Source: Oegoconia quadripuncta (Eukaryota; Arthropoda; Insecta; Lepidoptera; Autostichidae). Taken from it: 64,000 nt of DNA. Shown here piece by piece: positions 45,351-57,628 of this stretch. A program made the position numbers and the translations under genes. Where the stretch lies: the NCBI GenBank assembly GCA_949316235.1, contig OX438741.1:20089124-20153123 (forward strand), written 5' to 3'. Positions within the stretch are counted from its first letter, which is position 1. Each line of letters begins with the position of its first letter. The notes under the pieces were generated by a model that was not told the origin of the DNA, ran no database searches, and saw nothing but the letters and a program-made list of their open reading frames with translations.

Positions 45351-46461
45351 ATAATGAGGCGTGCATCGATCACACAGACCATATACGCCTACTCTACACG
45401 TCACCAAAATTTACTACACCGAATTAATTCTGTCAAGGAGCTGAAGCATGAGGGAAGCGAGGTACCCTTTCCCAATTGACCCTAACAATGTACAGAACCA
45501 ATCAGATTTCAATAGGCTGATAGAACTAACCAACAATAAGTTTTAACAGATGCCCGCTGTTATTAGAAGTCTATGTTTGGTCGATAGGATATGTTTGCAC
45601 GTGACCTGACTATGGAGTTTGGCAATAACCTAGTCGTCACCTATAGAGCACCCATAAGGCTTAGTACTTGGCCAATCCATCCCAACGCTAACAAAAGTAT
45701 TCGATACACGAGCGGAGTTGGCCCTGGTAGAGCACCAATAGCTGTTTTGATGGGAAATACCTCCTGACCTTTGACCGCATGGTTTTTACCTCTTGGAGAG
45801 TCATAATCGCGAGGGAGTCACCATATCGAAAAATTTACCTACGTACCTAATAGTTATATTGCATTTTTGAGCTTTCCAAATTGGGAACTCGGAGAAAACC
45901 TTTGGTTTGCTGTTGAAAGAGATATGATATCAAACATACTGAATTTATAATGGCTCTGTTTTTAGCCATTTTCCGTACGGATCCCCAACAGACCTTTGAG
46001 TCCTCAGGGCAACAACTAACAAGACATGTTTAACCCCTGTTTTCAGGTCAAAAGAATTGACATGTCTTTTGTTAGCAGGTGCAATGAGGGGTAGTAATTC
46101 CTATCAGGCTCGGTGTTCGATATCGGATACATTTCTATAGTGGATAGTTTAGGAGGAAATTCAGTTTAGATTTGGTATATCAAGATTTCATGTCTACCAA
46201 ACAACCTATACATTTTGATTCGATACCAAATCTATCGTCATGGAAATTCATTCGAAATTCGAACGTTTCAATATCGAATCCAATTTTGATATCAAACTAT
46301 TGTGAATAAGAAAGCTACTTGGTCATTTATCCGACCGTGTTATAAAAAGAATCAATGGTTAAAAATTGGAGTATTACCGCGATATAAAAAAAAATAGCTC
46401 TCGCTTACGCTCCGTCGGCTGGTGGTAAAAATTAACCCAAATCATTCTCCAAACCTTCAAC
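45351..46461. other. Unassigned intergenic sequence
   Basis: Contains short inverted motifs ('agatttggtat' / 'ataccaaatct' near 46170 and 46225). No gene recognised. Confidence 0.3.
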
Positions 46462-46735
46462 CGACGACCTTTTGGTGTAGTGGTTAGCAACTCTGACCAC
46501 TATACCAAAAGGTTGCGGGTTCGAATCCCGCTAGGGGCATATTGTTTGTGTGATGAATACGGGCATGTGTACCCGAGTTACGGATGTTTTCATTTATAAT
46601 AAGTATTTATTTACAAAAAAAATAAATATTTATGTAGTATATCAACCATCTGGTATCCCCAACACAAAGCCTATAGTTGCTTACTGTGGAACTAGATGGC
46701 GCTGTGTATATGTCTAAGGATATTTGTTATTATTA
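46462..46735 (+). repeat. SINE B, full monomer
   Basis: tRNA-like head: A-box-like 'TGGTGTAGTGG' and B box 'GGTTCGAATCC' in the context 'ccgctaggggca'. The body ('gatgaatacgggcatgtg', 'gtatttatttac', 'catctggtatccc') ends at 'gatggcgctgtgtatatg'. Head and body are complete. Confidence 0.85.
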
Positions 46736-49080
46736 TATTATTATTAAATATTCTTAAGCAAAAAAAACACAAACAAATGAAACAAAGTCACGTTTGCATT
46801 ATCATTACAGTTAGAATTTATTTAACGAACTATAATTTTAACTGGAGTTTGAAAAAATCTATGGGGGGCTATAATTTCTCAAAGAACTGAAAGACAACAA
46901 ACTCATTATCTTATCGGCAGATTCGGGAAGCATCTAAATAAGAAGAAAATTATGAAATAAGAAAGAATACACGAGAAAAAGAGCCGCGATATTAAGCACA
47001 CAATTTTTTTTATACTCAAGAGGTTATTAGGCCTGATGGAAACGCACTTGCCCAAATAATAAGACTATATTACTTTAAACTGTTGTAGTTGCGTTTGACC
47101 AGAGGTAGACAAAATGGTGAAACTAATAAGTAGGTTGATGATCGAACCCGCGACCTCCGTTCGTACACCTAATCCGATGTTATTCACATTGAGTCAAGCT
47201 GGCTAAAGTAATAAATGCGTAAAATAAAGAACAAAAAGCATATGTAGTTTTAGTAGGTTTTACCTAAAGAATCGCTTCCAATAAATATCAAAAATATCCC
47301 AAAGGAGACAGAAAGATATCGCTTTAAAAAAATATAATGTTCATCCCCTTTGTCTGAATAATGAAATTTGACAGAGATGAAGTGAGTTGGAATGAAAAGT
47401 GAGCGATAACACCCGAGTATTATATTCGGGTCTGCTTGTCAGTGTGTGCTTTTTTCACAAAAAAAAAAAACATTTTTTACTTTTTATGGAGTGAGTTCAG
47501 AAAACAATTCCTACGAATGTTTTGTAGAATGATGTTGATTTAATACCTTCTGATTACAAACCAATCTCTTTTTACGGTTAGGTATTTAGGAAGCCTGTAA
47601 CAGCCCACATTTAGATCAGTTTGGTGGTATTAGGGAATGCGCATATTTCCACTCATATAGGTCACGAGTAAGACCTGAGTTACATCATTAACCAATAAAT
47701 TGGGCTCTTTGAAGGATAGGTACAGTCGTGAACTTTATTAAGGATTTATTTCAGTGATTAATTCTTAGAACCCATGCTGTGGGAATATTCGAGACGTTCT
47801 AATTTGAAATTATGGATAAATTTGAAAATAATCCAACCCATTTCAACTTATATAACTGAATTTTGTGTCGTTTAACATGATTATGGCAAACTTGTGAATA
47901 CTTACTTGTGAATATAAAATTGTAGTTTCTTGAAATCGATACTTTTACAAACACGCTTGGCTTAAATAAACTCATATTTATTCTCAAGAGTTCTCAGATG
48001 TTTTCCCCCAATTATCAGCCTTCAATCTTCCAAAACTAGCAAAGTTCACCCACATGAGATCCACGGGTCCAAACGTTACAGTAGGTACCGAGGTATCGAA
48101 ATTTAAGAGGTCAGATTTTATTATGTATTTATACTTATTATTTAAACTGTGATGCGAGGTGATACGTATCACATTACGCTCTATCTCCATCACTATCGTT
48201 GTTCGATGCGCGAACATTGAACATGCATCGCAAAGTGCATCGAATCTCCATAGAGCAGGTAAACCTGCACAACTCTTTGTTGGATTACAGTCTTTGTGCC
48301 CGAGACACGGAGGTACTTAAATAATCTAAAAGATATTCTTTCCAGCTCCCACAAAACATGAGATACGATTGATGTCATTGGGTTGGTAAGTTCATTGACT
48401 CCACTCGTCTGCATTCAACGCAGAAGTCTTTGGGGTTAATTAGCGGTAAATGTTTATTAAGTGTAATTCACAGACCGATGACAGCGACCGAATACAGCTT
48501 CAGACGAAAGAAGGCGACGACTGTATTCTGCAGGTTGCAGTCAGTATGATTCCGAATACGGTTGCAGCACCGAGTCGCTCGCGGCAATTTATTGAATCAG
48601 TTGCTTTGACATGTTACCGTGCCTTTATGTATATAATTACTTAATATTAATTATTGTTGAGTACGTTTACGTTTCAGAGACTCCATAGTTTAGCTTTAAC
48701 CGTTCAGATTCGTTTCATAATCCAACGGTCGCCACAAATGTTACTCTGGTGAGGCTCTGGTCTTCAGTTTTTATTGAAATTTATTAAATCCAAACATACA
48801 CATTTTTTTGACATTAAAAGTCTACATAATTATTATTATAAGGTGATATATTGGTGTCAATAATCTTTGGTAAATTAAATAAAATAAATAACTATTTAAG
48901 CATTTAAAAAGTAAACAAAAAATCGGTATTTATTTCCCGGGCGCCATGTTGCATTTCTTATCATAAAACGTATTCAACTGACACTCAGGGGATCAAGACG
49001 ATCGACCGACACTTTGCACTTCAAAATCGATCAAGCCGTTTTACCTACTTGCATGTAGACGACATTTATTTCCGAGTCAT
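46736..49080. other. Mostly unassigned; old SINE A-like copy at 47003-47206
   Basis: 47003-47206 has a complement tail-like start and a head 'gatcgaacccgcgacctccg', 'ttcacattgagtcaagctgg' typical of SINE A, with a divergent middle. 47411-47430 is a small hairpin ('acccgagtattatattcggg'). No gene in the rest. Confidence 0.35.
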
Positions 49081-49380
49081 GGATGTTTATATAAATATGT
49101 TTGTTTGCCACGGGCATATGTTTGTTTGATGAATACGGACATTTCATTTATTTAAGTATTTATTTACAAAAAAAACATTTGTGTAGCATATCAACCATCT
49201 AATATTGACAACCGATTAGTGTAGTGGATAGTGAACCAATCAGCGAAAGCAACGGTTGCGGTATATTGAACAAAATACGAACATTTATTTCCGAGTCATA
49301 TAAATATTTATCAATCAATCAAATACACTTTATTGTTTAAATAAGGAAGGTACATTTAAATGTATGTATTTAAATTTACG
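49081..49380 (+). repeat. SINE B dimeric copy and adjacent LINE tail
   Basis: First body ('cgggcatatgtttgtttgat', 'gtatttatttac', 'catatcaaccatctaat') leads straight into a second tRNA-like head ('gattagtgtagtggatagtg', 'gcaacggttgcggtat'; B box decayed), then a second body start ('tttatttccgagtcatat'). From about 49310 'caatcaatcaaatacacttt' is the complement of the TTGA-tailed LINE end seen at 33731. Confidence 0.65.
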
Positions 49381-50437
49381 TATGTTTATCAGTTATCTAT
49401 TATCCATACAAGCATTGCTTACTTTGGAACTAGATGATTGGTGAAAGTGTCCGAAATATTTATTTATTTAAATGTATTGCTCACATACTCAGTCAGTCTA
49501 TATGTCCAAGCTACGACCGCTTCGGAAATTCAATCCGTAAGCTCAGCAATATAATTGTGAATATACGATAATGGCAATTAAATGTTCAACAGCCCTCCCA
49601 CGTACCCTTTGTGATCATTTACGTAATTAATGTATTATTAAATTAGAATACCGTTGCTAACCCAGAGGTAACCAACCCAACGGTATTAATAATACCGTAT
49701 GCGAATTAATCTGCAAAATCAAACTTTCGCTTGACTCTTGAACTTTGTATTACTCACACAAAACAAATATAAAACAAACCCGTCGAATACAGAAGTTTGC
49801 GAGAGCTTTTCTAGACAAAGAGAAAGCTAGGACTAAGGAAAGCTGCTTTCGTTCACTTACGATAGTAAGACTGGAAACTTTGACAGTAAAAGGTAAGTAT
49901 CTCCTTAGGTGTTTATTTACCGCGCTCTAATCAGAAATGTTTGAAAATGACTCTTGTTTCATTCAAGTTAAGGACAAAACAAGTGACTCTGTTCTTAAAG
50001 TAGACTTAGCATTTGCTAGGTAATGTTAAGTGAAACAAAATGGAAGAGATTAATTGGCACGAAAATAATTTTAAACCATTTAAACCATTTATTTTCACAC
50101 ACCGAAAACATACAAGAACAAGAAATCAAAACAGAGGAAATCAAGGTCCGCATCCCACAAACCGCTCTCGAGACCGAGATGGCCACCAGCTCACGCTTGA
50201 GAACCTGTTTCATATTGAAACAGTAACAAAAAAATTAAAATAAAAAAAAACTATAATATCGAGATCGAGACGCGATCCCAGTCTCAAGATCGATCCACCA
50301 ACACGGCTTTATGACTAATTAGGTACTACAATGAGTACTTGTGTGGGGGACAGTCTCAGTAAACACTGAGTGACGTGAATCACTCAGCACTGGTTTTCAG
50401 CCTGCCCTCAACTAACTATACAACTAAAACAACAATT
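49381..50437. other. Unassigned intergenic sequence
   Basis: No gene or known repeat recognised. Confidence 0.3.
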
Positions 50438-50642
50438 TTCTAACTAATATTATAAAAGCGAAATTGAATGTTTGTTTGTTTGTTGCTCAATCACGGCGAA
50501 ACGGATGAATGGATTTGGATGAATATACCCTCGATTAAGATATAGGATATTTTTTATCCCCATAAAGTGAGTAGTTCCCGCGGGATAAATAAATTTCCCG
50601 TGATAAAGTTATTCCACGCAAAGCCGCGGGCGGAAAGCGAGT
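50438..50642 (-). repeat. Repeat D (ATATTAGT family)
   Basis: 'aactaatattataaaagcg', 'tcacggcgaaacggatgaat', 'gtagttcccgcgggataaat', 'ccgcgggcggaaagcgagt' in complement order. One of the better preserved copies. Confidence 0.78.
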
Positions 50643-50808
50643 ATGATTATAAATGCATTGGATGTTTGCTAAATTACAATCAAAAAAAAAATCAAAATTC
50701 CGTTTAACCGCTTTGTGGCCAATATGTATACCCATACCGTATGTATACCCATGCAAAATTATAGTTTTCACTAAAGAACTCTGGGCTAAGCCGCGGACAG
50801 ACCAAATT

Positions 50809-51062
50809 GACGACCTGTTTGGTGAAGTGTTTAGAAACTCTGCTGCTATACCAAAAGGTCGCGGGTTCGAATCCCGCTAGGGGCATTTGATTCTACGATG
50901 AATACAGACACGGGTACCCGAAATATGGATGTTTTTCATTTATATATGTATTTATTTACAAAAAAAAATTTAATTGTGTAGTGTATCAACCATCTGGTAT
51001 CCATAACACAAGCCTAGTTGCTTAGTGTGGAACTAGATGGCGCTGTGTGTATATGTTCTCAG
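50809..51062 (+). repeat. SINE B, full monomer
   Basis: Head 'gacctgtttggtgaagtgtt' with B box 'GGTTCGAATCC', body and end 'gatggcgctgtgtgtatatg'. The A box carries changes relative to 46462. Confidence 0.82.
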
Positions 51063-51135
51063 GTTGGAGTTGCGAAACTTCTTTGTTTGTACACCGATTT
51101 ATATAATAACTTTTTAGGATTAGTAATAGATACTT

Positions 51136-51396
51136 ATTTTTTATTCACAACGGGTTAGCACTTGATCTCAATCACACCTGATGTTAAGTGAAGGTGGAAA
51201 CGTATACTAGACCCGGAAACCCCATCTTATACGGGACTATAGCTATCCAATCTCTGACAACCGGAACACAACAAGACGGTGGTAGCTAGCCAGGCGGACA
51301 TTTGAAATGCCGTACCACTAACCAAACCGAGTACTAAACCCGCGACCTCCCATTTGTAAACCCTATGATGTTTACATTGAGCCACGGAGACGGTTA
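51136..51396 (-). repeat. SINE A with deletions
   Basis: Complement tail, 'cacctgatgttaagtgaagg', 'gacggtggtagctagccagg', 'gagccacggagacggtta'. The middle body and part of the B-box region are missing. Confidence 0.8.
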
Positions 51397-52035
51397 TACT
51401 TGGCATAAATACAAATCTAAATAGCTAAATATACAGTTAAGCATACATCTCAACTTCCTTAACTGCCTTATACAGTTAACTACGAGTATAACTTAGCATC
51501 TTTCAAGGTAGAAACTATCAGTTACCTTACAACATATAGCTTAAGCATTATTTGATCCAACCACCAAGTTATTCTGAAAAACTTAGTTTATTAACTTCGC
51601 TTACGTGCCTCGGAAACTTCAATCCAAGCATTAACTTGTAGCATGCTTGTGCTTAAACAGCTATTAAGCATAAGCTCGGCAACAACTCGACTTACGTACG
51701 TGGATGCACTGACGGCTTTTTAATAACTTTCCTCGGAAATAACGAGCTAGCTTAATTTATTTAAGTCGCGGGGATATGATAAAAACTGGGATTTGAACAA
51801 ATCCCTAAGGGATTTCATCAAATCATGGATGATTTTAAAATTACAACTTTGTTTTGTCTAAAATATTGTATTACACCACCTAATAAGTCTGGCCATACAA
51901 CGTGGCAACGACTCTAGCCCAGAAGGGCACTCTGCCTCACAACATTGATCTGGAACATGCGTTCTACCTATGGAGTGAACATAAGTTCTATGGGCCTTCT
52001 TTTTTAATGTTTTCGTTAATATCTTTTTATTTAGA
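51397..52035. other. Unassigned intergenic sequence
   Basis: No gene recognised. An open frame from 51902 is not LINE-like until about 52036. Confidence 0.3.
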
Positions 52036-52546
52036 AGTATTAGGGAAGTTAAACAACGTTTCATTCAAGAAATATCGTATCAATACAAGAAATAAAGATA
52101 AACTTGCAGGTCACATAAGTCGCCTCCACAAAGTCAGTAATTCATTCAAAGGGTTATGTATACGCTTTTTCAATAAAGTTTCTGTTGATATACAAAATCT
52201 TCCTTTCAATAAATTTAAAGATACTATAAAACAGAAACTTATTAAGAAAGCATATTATAAAATATCAGATTATTTAGATGATAAACAATCATGGACATAA
52301 CCAGCCCGTTCGAATAACCAGGCTATTTCACAATTAATAATGAAATATTATAATATTAAATAATAATTTTGTAATATAAAAACCTTTTTTTAAAAGAGCG
52401 GCCTCTCGAGTTTCTTGCTTGTTCTTCTCAGGGGAAAATTGACTTTTGAACAAGCAGTAGCTTTAAAAATGTAAAATCTGACTATTTTAAGTGTACCCTG
52501 TGTACCTACAAAATAAAGCATTTTTTTATTTTGATTTTGATTTCGT
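52036..52546 (+). pseudogene. LINE C ORF2 C-terminus and 3'UTR (best-preserved copy)
   Basis: Plus frame: 'YRINTRNKDKLAGHISRLHK', 'SNSFKGLCIRFFNKVSVDI', 'QNLPFNKFKDTIKQKLIKKA', 'YYKISDYLDDKQSW', stop at 52298-52300. The 'NTRN......R........' block and 'YN.LP...' type terminus are typical of CR1/jockey-like reverse transcriptases. The 3'UTR ends 'caaaataaagcattttttta' with GATTTT repeats at 52546. RT and endonuclease are absent through 5' truncation. Confidence 0.75.
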
Positions 52547-52759
52547 TTGATGCCGTCAATACCTGAATGGCAGACGTCTAGTTTCTTATGCGACTGTTTT
52601 CAAGCTTCTAAGGGCACATCTCGGCTGTTTTAGTAGGCTGTTGTCAAGACATGAAAGCAGAGACAGTCAAGTAGCTGCCCAAGGTCTACTAGCTTTGACA
52701 GAGCCAATCATAGAGCAATGAGCTGAGAACAGTAACCAATAAGTGATTCAAAGTTGGTG

Positions 52760-53005
52760 GGAATATTTTTTTTTAAATTATTTATAAAGATTAACTGGTT
52801 CACGTTTTACCACAATCTCACCTGATGGGAAGTAACGACATGGTCAAAGACGAGGCACGCGATCCCAGTAACTCTTATTCACTCTGCTCTTGAAGATCGC
52901 AAGGTTGTAGAATTCAGGAAAGACTGACGCCGGAAGGGAGTTCCATGCCTTGGCTGTTTCGCTTTATGAATGAAAAGTGGGACTTCTTACATCGTCAGAG
53001 GGCCG
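52760..53005 (-). repeat. LINE C-terminal relic (second family)
   Basis: The complement reads approximately 'AWNSLPASVFPEFYNL.IFKS', the LINE pattern also seen at 5795 and 32450. On the plus strand: 'gaattcaggaaagactgacg', 'gggagttccatgccttggc'. Confidence 0.5.
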
Positions 53006-53030
53006 TTCGCGCTAAGTTTGAACTTTATTA

Positions 53031-53465
53031 CCAAAGCTAAACCAAAACCAAAAACGTTAAAAAAAATGTAAAAGTCATTATTGTGTCAAAAACAGAGTTA
53101 CAATATAAGCAATGAGGTAGCCCTGGTCACACTAGGATTCCCTGTGTTGTGGGTAACCAGTCTCTTGCCCCATCCAATTAACGAAAGTATCACAAATGTT
53201 GTACCATATGTCATTGTATATTACATTTATCTAATTACATTTTTAGATATCTTAATTTCTAGGATGCTTAAAAGGAGGTAAAACAATAAAAATACAGTTG
53301 CTCACTGCGTCTGTGCTTGTAACATCATAAACATAAACTTGCAATAAATTACGTTTACATTAAGCACATTTCGTATCGCGCTAATCATTTGAACGGAAAT
53401 TATACTAGTTTTTTTTTAATACTTGTTAACTCTAAACATTTTGGGTTTGGTTTTACTTTGGTAGG
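53031..53465. repeat. MITE-like segment with inverted ends ACCAAAG
   Basis: 'accaaagctaaaccaaaacc' at about 53031 faces 'ggtttggttttactttggt' at about 53447. A third arm ('ataaaccaaaaccaaaaacg') lies at about 53534. No clear target duplication. A 66-codon frame inside (53081-53281) is unrecognised. Confidence 0.45.
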
Positions 53466-53607
53466 TAGCATCAACGATATAATCGTTGACAAAAAATTGC
53501 GCAATACCATTTTTTACATCAGCTAAACTAAAGATAAACCAAAACCAAAAACGTTCCGTTCGAACAGTAAAATCGTTGTAAAATAGCGCGATTGGTACCC
53601 TGGGGTT

Positions 53608-53745
53608 CTATTACATAATTTCATCGTTAACGTCATCGGTTACGTTCTGACATATGATTGGTTGGCTCATCGCTCGCTCGGCAATTTGACGGTTTCTCAT
53701 TGGTCAATGTAATCGATAACGATACCGATGAAGTTATGTAATCAA
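53608..53745. repeat. Inverted-repeat element with ATTACATAA ends
   Basis: 'attacataatttcatcg' at about 53610 is inverted at about 53726 ('cgatgaagttatgtaat'). The arms extend imperfectly inward, so the segment could fold into a hairpin. Non-coding. Confidence 0.5.
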
Positions 53746-53783
53746 AGGGCTGGTCTATTTCTGATGTGTTGACAGCCATAACA

Positions 53784-53794
53784 GGGGGGGGGGG
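53784..53794 (+). repeat. Poly-G run (11 G)
   Basis: Uninterrupted G tract embedded in 'aaca...ctgtta'. Confidence 0.75.
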
Positions 53795-54092
53795 CTGTTA
53801 TTAGGAGTTTATGGGTATGGGCATAAGGCAAAACCCACACTGATGAAGTCACAAGTATAGCTCAGTGTGTTGTGGTTACCCAGTCGTTATACAGTTGTGC
53901 TGATGCGTAATTCCGCTAGATCCGTACAGAGGGTTAAATGGATTAATAAATTCAGACATGAATGCTATCCACAACGCTTATTCGGTATTTTCCAATACAG
54001 TATCAGTTTGGGTATATCGTAGAGGGTTGGCTGCGGTGGCTAGTACCTACCTAACTAGATTAGGAATATTTGGATTTGTAAATCCATACATA
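53795..54092. other. Unassigned sequence
   Basis: No coding sequence or known repeat recognised. Confidence 0.3.
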
Positions 54093-54264
54093 TTCTCACG
54101 CCTGTTTCCCGTTGGGGTAGAAAAAAGTTAATTGCCTATCTTAATCCACCTCCTAATCTGTCTACCAAACAAGTTTCATGCAAATCCGTTCAGCCAGTTA
54201 GGCGTGTAGAGGTGACAAATATACACACACAAACTTTCACGTTTATAATATTAGTTAGGATTAG
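54093..54264 (+). repeat. RTE-end fragment followed by repeat D
   Basis: 'tctcacgcctgtttcccgtt' (54094) equals the complement of the RTE end at 8405. From about 54130 to 'tttataatattagttagg' the repeat D end is in forward orientation. Confidence 0.6.
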
Positions 54265-56084
54265 GATATTGTGACACATCTTAATCTAAATTACATTTTA
54301 TGTACCTATATCACGTGTATTATCAAAATATAACCAATAAATGTTATATTATGTATCCCTATCTATGTCAAATAGTCAAATTTTACAAAAGTCTTTAAAA
54401 TAAACTATAAATTGAAAATTATGAAAACCTCCGAGAAAACTTAATAATTATATATCATCTAGATATACCAAACAAACTATCTTAAAAGACAACTATGTAC
54501 CACCAAAACATGGCTAAGAACTTAACTCCGCGTTTAAATTATTATATATATGTCGCAGATAGCGATAAATTAGCGATAGAATTCATTATTCAAACGGTCA
54601 ACTGACTATCATAATACGCGGTTTGCTGTGGGAACTAAACTTGGTGGCGCTGGTATCGCCGGGAACGGCGCCGTAACGACGTTAACGGTAATATAAGGTC
54701 TGCACATCGAAAATGACAGACACTTTGCCACCAGTCTTCAAAGGAGTCGGAGCTCCACTGAACACATCAACGACTGTGAGTGATTTGATTATTATCACCG
54801 ACGCTTGGAAGAATCCGGTGAGTCGTTAGCTAATAAGAAGTTGATCATGGGATTTGAGCAAGGAGGAATTGAAGACCAGGTCCGGTTGAATTCCACAGAG
54901 TGCACGCGGGGGCCAAGTTGTATGGCATGAGGTGCGTGCAAATGTTTTCTATTCAACAGAAAGCATCTCAGGTTTCATGGTCAATACGTTGTCGATTTCC
55001 TATACAATAGTATCGCCTTTGCCCGAGCCACCCTTTACCACGCGACTGGCACGGTCGCTAACAACGCCCACCACCCCCGAACCCACCATCTACGACATAT
55101 ATATAAAAAAATAGACCACCCCCGAAATACTATGATATCATCTAAATACAGCAAAAAATTATGTTAACAGCTAAATATCTTCGAAAGAAATTAACCGACT
55201 TTCATCAAACCTGTCTTCTCATAGTTTTTATTATAAAAAATCCTACTCAAATCGGACCATGCATTACTGAGATACCTACGTCTAGACATAAACTGGCCAC
55301 ACATATACAATCAACGCCGTCAAATACATATAACACCCATCGTTTTTCGTCGGAGGTTTTAAAGGTACGTTAGATTTATATTTTTTGATATGTAATGCTT
55401 TAAATATCAGTAAACAATTGCCCGTTACAGTATTCAAGGAGGAGGATAAGTGATGTTACACACGTAATTAATCTTTGAATAATATAATGGGAAGTACTTA
55501 GGTAAAGAAACAGTATGATGTTGTCGGAAATATTAAAAAAACTGTTCAGTTAGATATAGGTATGATGTAGACGATAGAATAGAAATGCTTTGTTTGGGTA
55601 CTATGAAAACGACACAATTAGGCAACGCAGACAGGAACAAAACGGGAAGACAATTTTTCAATCAGCTGCATTGTGACGCTATTCCGACGCATCACAAAAC
55701 TGAAGCCAAATACGATAGTTATAGGATAGGTATATTTTACACCGTTGATTTTCAATGGAGCCTCCAATATCAACGATAAAGATGATGCATCGTAATTCTG
55801 TGCGAAATATGAACCAAACTTTTCAACAACAATAAAACGTGCTCCAGAACCTGTCGCCGACTCCATACGAAACTTGGAACCCAAAAACTTCTCGGATACA
55901 ACTTAATACGTATCTCTAATAAACAGTTTTATACGTAAATTAAGATAAATGCGAGCACTTCATTATCCTGAAAAGCAGTGGCGAAATCAGGCGTTGTTTC
56001 AAAGTAGATGGGATTTTATTTTAAAATTTTTCAGGAAATATCAGGATTGGTGCCTCAGCGCAAATTTAGAGCCCCCAAAGCTAA
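54265..56084. other. Unassigned; weak exon candidate at 54713
   Basis: From ATG 54713 a 38-codon frame reads 'MTDTLPPVFKGVGAPLNTST' and meets two GTGAGT donor-like sites (54776 and 54818). This is not enough to call a gene. 55160-55370 ('aaccgactttcatcaaacct') resembles a dispersed repeat. An 88-codon minus frame at 55618-55884 is unrecognised. Confidence 0.25.
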
Positions 56085-56298
56085 TCTAACTAATATTATA
56101 AATGCGAAATTTTGTTTCTTTGTTTGTTGGTCAATCACGGCGAAACGGATGAACGGATTTGGATGAAATTTGGTATATATACTGGATTAAGACATAAACA
56201 TTTCTAATACCGATAACTTGAGTAGTTCCCGTGGGGTAAACAAATTTCCGCGCTAAAGTTATTCCACACAGGTGAAACCGCGGGCGGAAAGATAGTAC
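56085..56298 (-). repeat. Repeat D (ATATTAGT family)
   Basis: 'aactaatattataaatgcg', 'tcacggcgaaacggatgaac', 'gtagttcccgtggggtaaac', 'ccgcgggcggaaagatagt' in complement order. Confidence 0.75.
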
Positions 56299-57033
56299 TA
56301 AATATTCTCTTTTCCATTTTTCCTAATGAATAGATGTAAGTTTGTCAGTCAATTGCATACAGGTAGACTCCATACATTTTGACCAAAATGTAGGGTTTTG
56401 TAGAGTTAAGCCTTCTAGAGTTTGAAGCTTGGGTCTTCATACAGCTAATAACTTATAACAATTAAAGTGTTATGAGCTTTCAGCATTGGTAATCTATTTT
56501 ACATGATTTTTTATGGTGGTACTTAACTTGTATTGTAAGATCTACTGAAAAGAAGATTTTACAAGTCATTTCATGTTTTCGGTAATTGTTCTGAGTTTTC
56601 ATTGGCCATAAATTGACATAGGGAAATCATTTGCGGAATGAAAATCAAGAAATGCACAGGTACACTTCTATTCTCTTTAAAGTGCTCCCACACACAGTTA
56701 TATAATCTTAAAGTAGTTGCATAGCATTTGTTGTTGAACATTTTCTGACTTACCTATAACAAGAGTTAGAAACTATCAACATAACTGTTAACAACATACA
56801 TACAAAAAATACAAATACAAAATAGTTTATGTGTTTTTCAAATCATACAATTATCAATGTGTTGTGGGATCTTTCTTTTAAGCATCAATATGCCTGTGCC
56901 AGAATGATCCACTCTTCCTTAACTTATATAGAAAGTATTATCAACATGCAGATATAACATTGTAAATTTAACTAAACAACCATAACTAAATCACAATAAC
57001 AATATCTAAATAGCTATAACTAAATAATTATAA
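56299..57033. other. Unassigned AT-rich sequence
   Basis: No gene or known repeat recognised. Confidence 0.3.
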
Positions 57034-57168
57034 GTGTGTGTGTGCGTGTGTGCGTGCTTGTGTGTGTGTCTGTGTGTGTGTGTGTACGTGTGTGTCTACG
57101 TGTGTGTACGTACGTGTACGAGCGTGTACGTGTGTGTGTACGTGTGTGGCATGTGTTTGTGTGTATGT
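57034..57168 (+). repeat. (TG)n-type microsatellite
   Basis: Impure GT/GTAC/GTGC tract of about 130 bp. The Cys/Val- and His/Thr-rich frames over it are translation artefacts of the repeat. Confidence 0.85.
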
Positions 57169-57615
57169 ATGGCTGAAAAAGCATGAGAGTAGAATCAACG
57201 CAGTAAAAATGCGTTCACGGCGGAGTATGTGTGGAGTGACTTTGAAGATAGATTTAAGAATTGTGTGATTAGAAGGTGTGGCGTTCAGATGACGTAGTGA
57301 GTAAGATAGAAAGAAGTATGCTAGTTTCAACATATAGAACGAATTAGTGAAAGGAGATTAATGAAAGCAATATATGTATAACGAAAGCGTGAATGGAAGG
57401 GTCGGTAAAGGTCGATCAAGAAGGACGTAGTTAATCAAATGACTGACGTACTCACAAAAGGTAAGTGCGGTCAACCACTAAGAGCATGCATGAAGCATTT
57501 GATGAGAGTGGAAGAAGCAAAAGTAGTATGTCAGGATCGTTGCAAGTGGAAATCAATAGTCTCTGCCTACCCGAACGGGAAAAAGGCGTGAGTATATGTA
57601 TTGTATGTATGTAAC
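57169..57615 (+). pseudogene. RTE-like LINE C-terminal relic (RTE-b)
   Basis: Plus reading 'KKHESRINAVKMRSRRSMCG', then after frameshifts 'DVVSKIERSML', 'GRSRRT' and the terminus 'CQDRCKWKSIVSAYPNGKKA' before a TGA. TATGTAT-rich tail at about 57592-57612. This is the classic C-terminus of lepidopteran RTE-type elements and the plus-strand counterpart of 8405-8692. Multiple breaks. Confidence 0.7.
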
Positions 57616-57628
57616 ATTATCTGATATA

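Noticed and set aside
44798..45382. 194-codon minus-strand frame
   Set aside because: Its upstream half is antisense to an RTE-type LINE relic on the plus strand; composition is Ser/Pro/His-rich without a domain.
54713..54829. Short frame with nearby GTGAGT donor-like sites as a first exon
   Set aside because: Only 38 codons, no recognised family, no linked acceptor or second exon; noted within the intergenic entry instead.
55618..55884. 88-codon minus-strand frame
   Set aside because: No motif, no splice context, and an overlapping plus-strand frame of similar length; probably chance.
57034..57333. Cys/Val-rich and His/Thr-rich open frames of 76-101 codons
   Set aside because: Translations of a (TG)n microsatellite on either strand.
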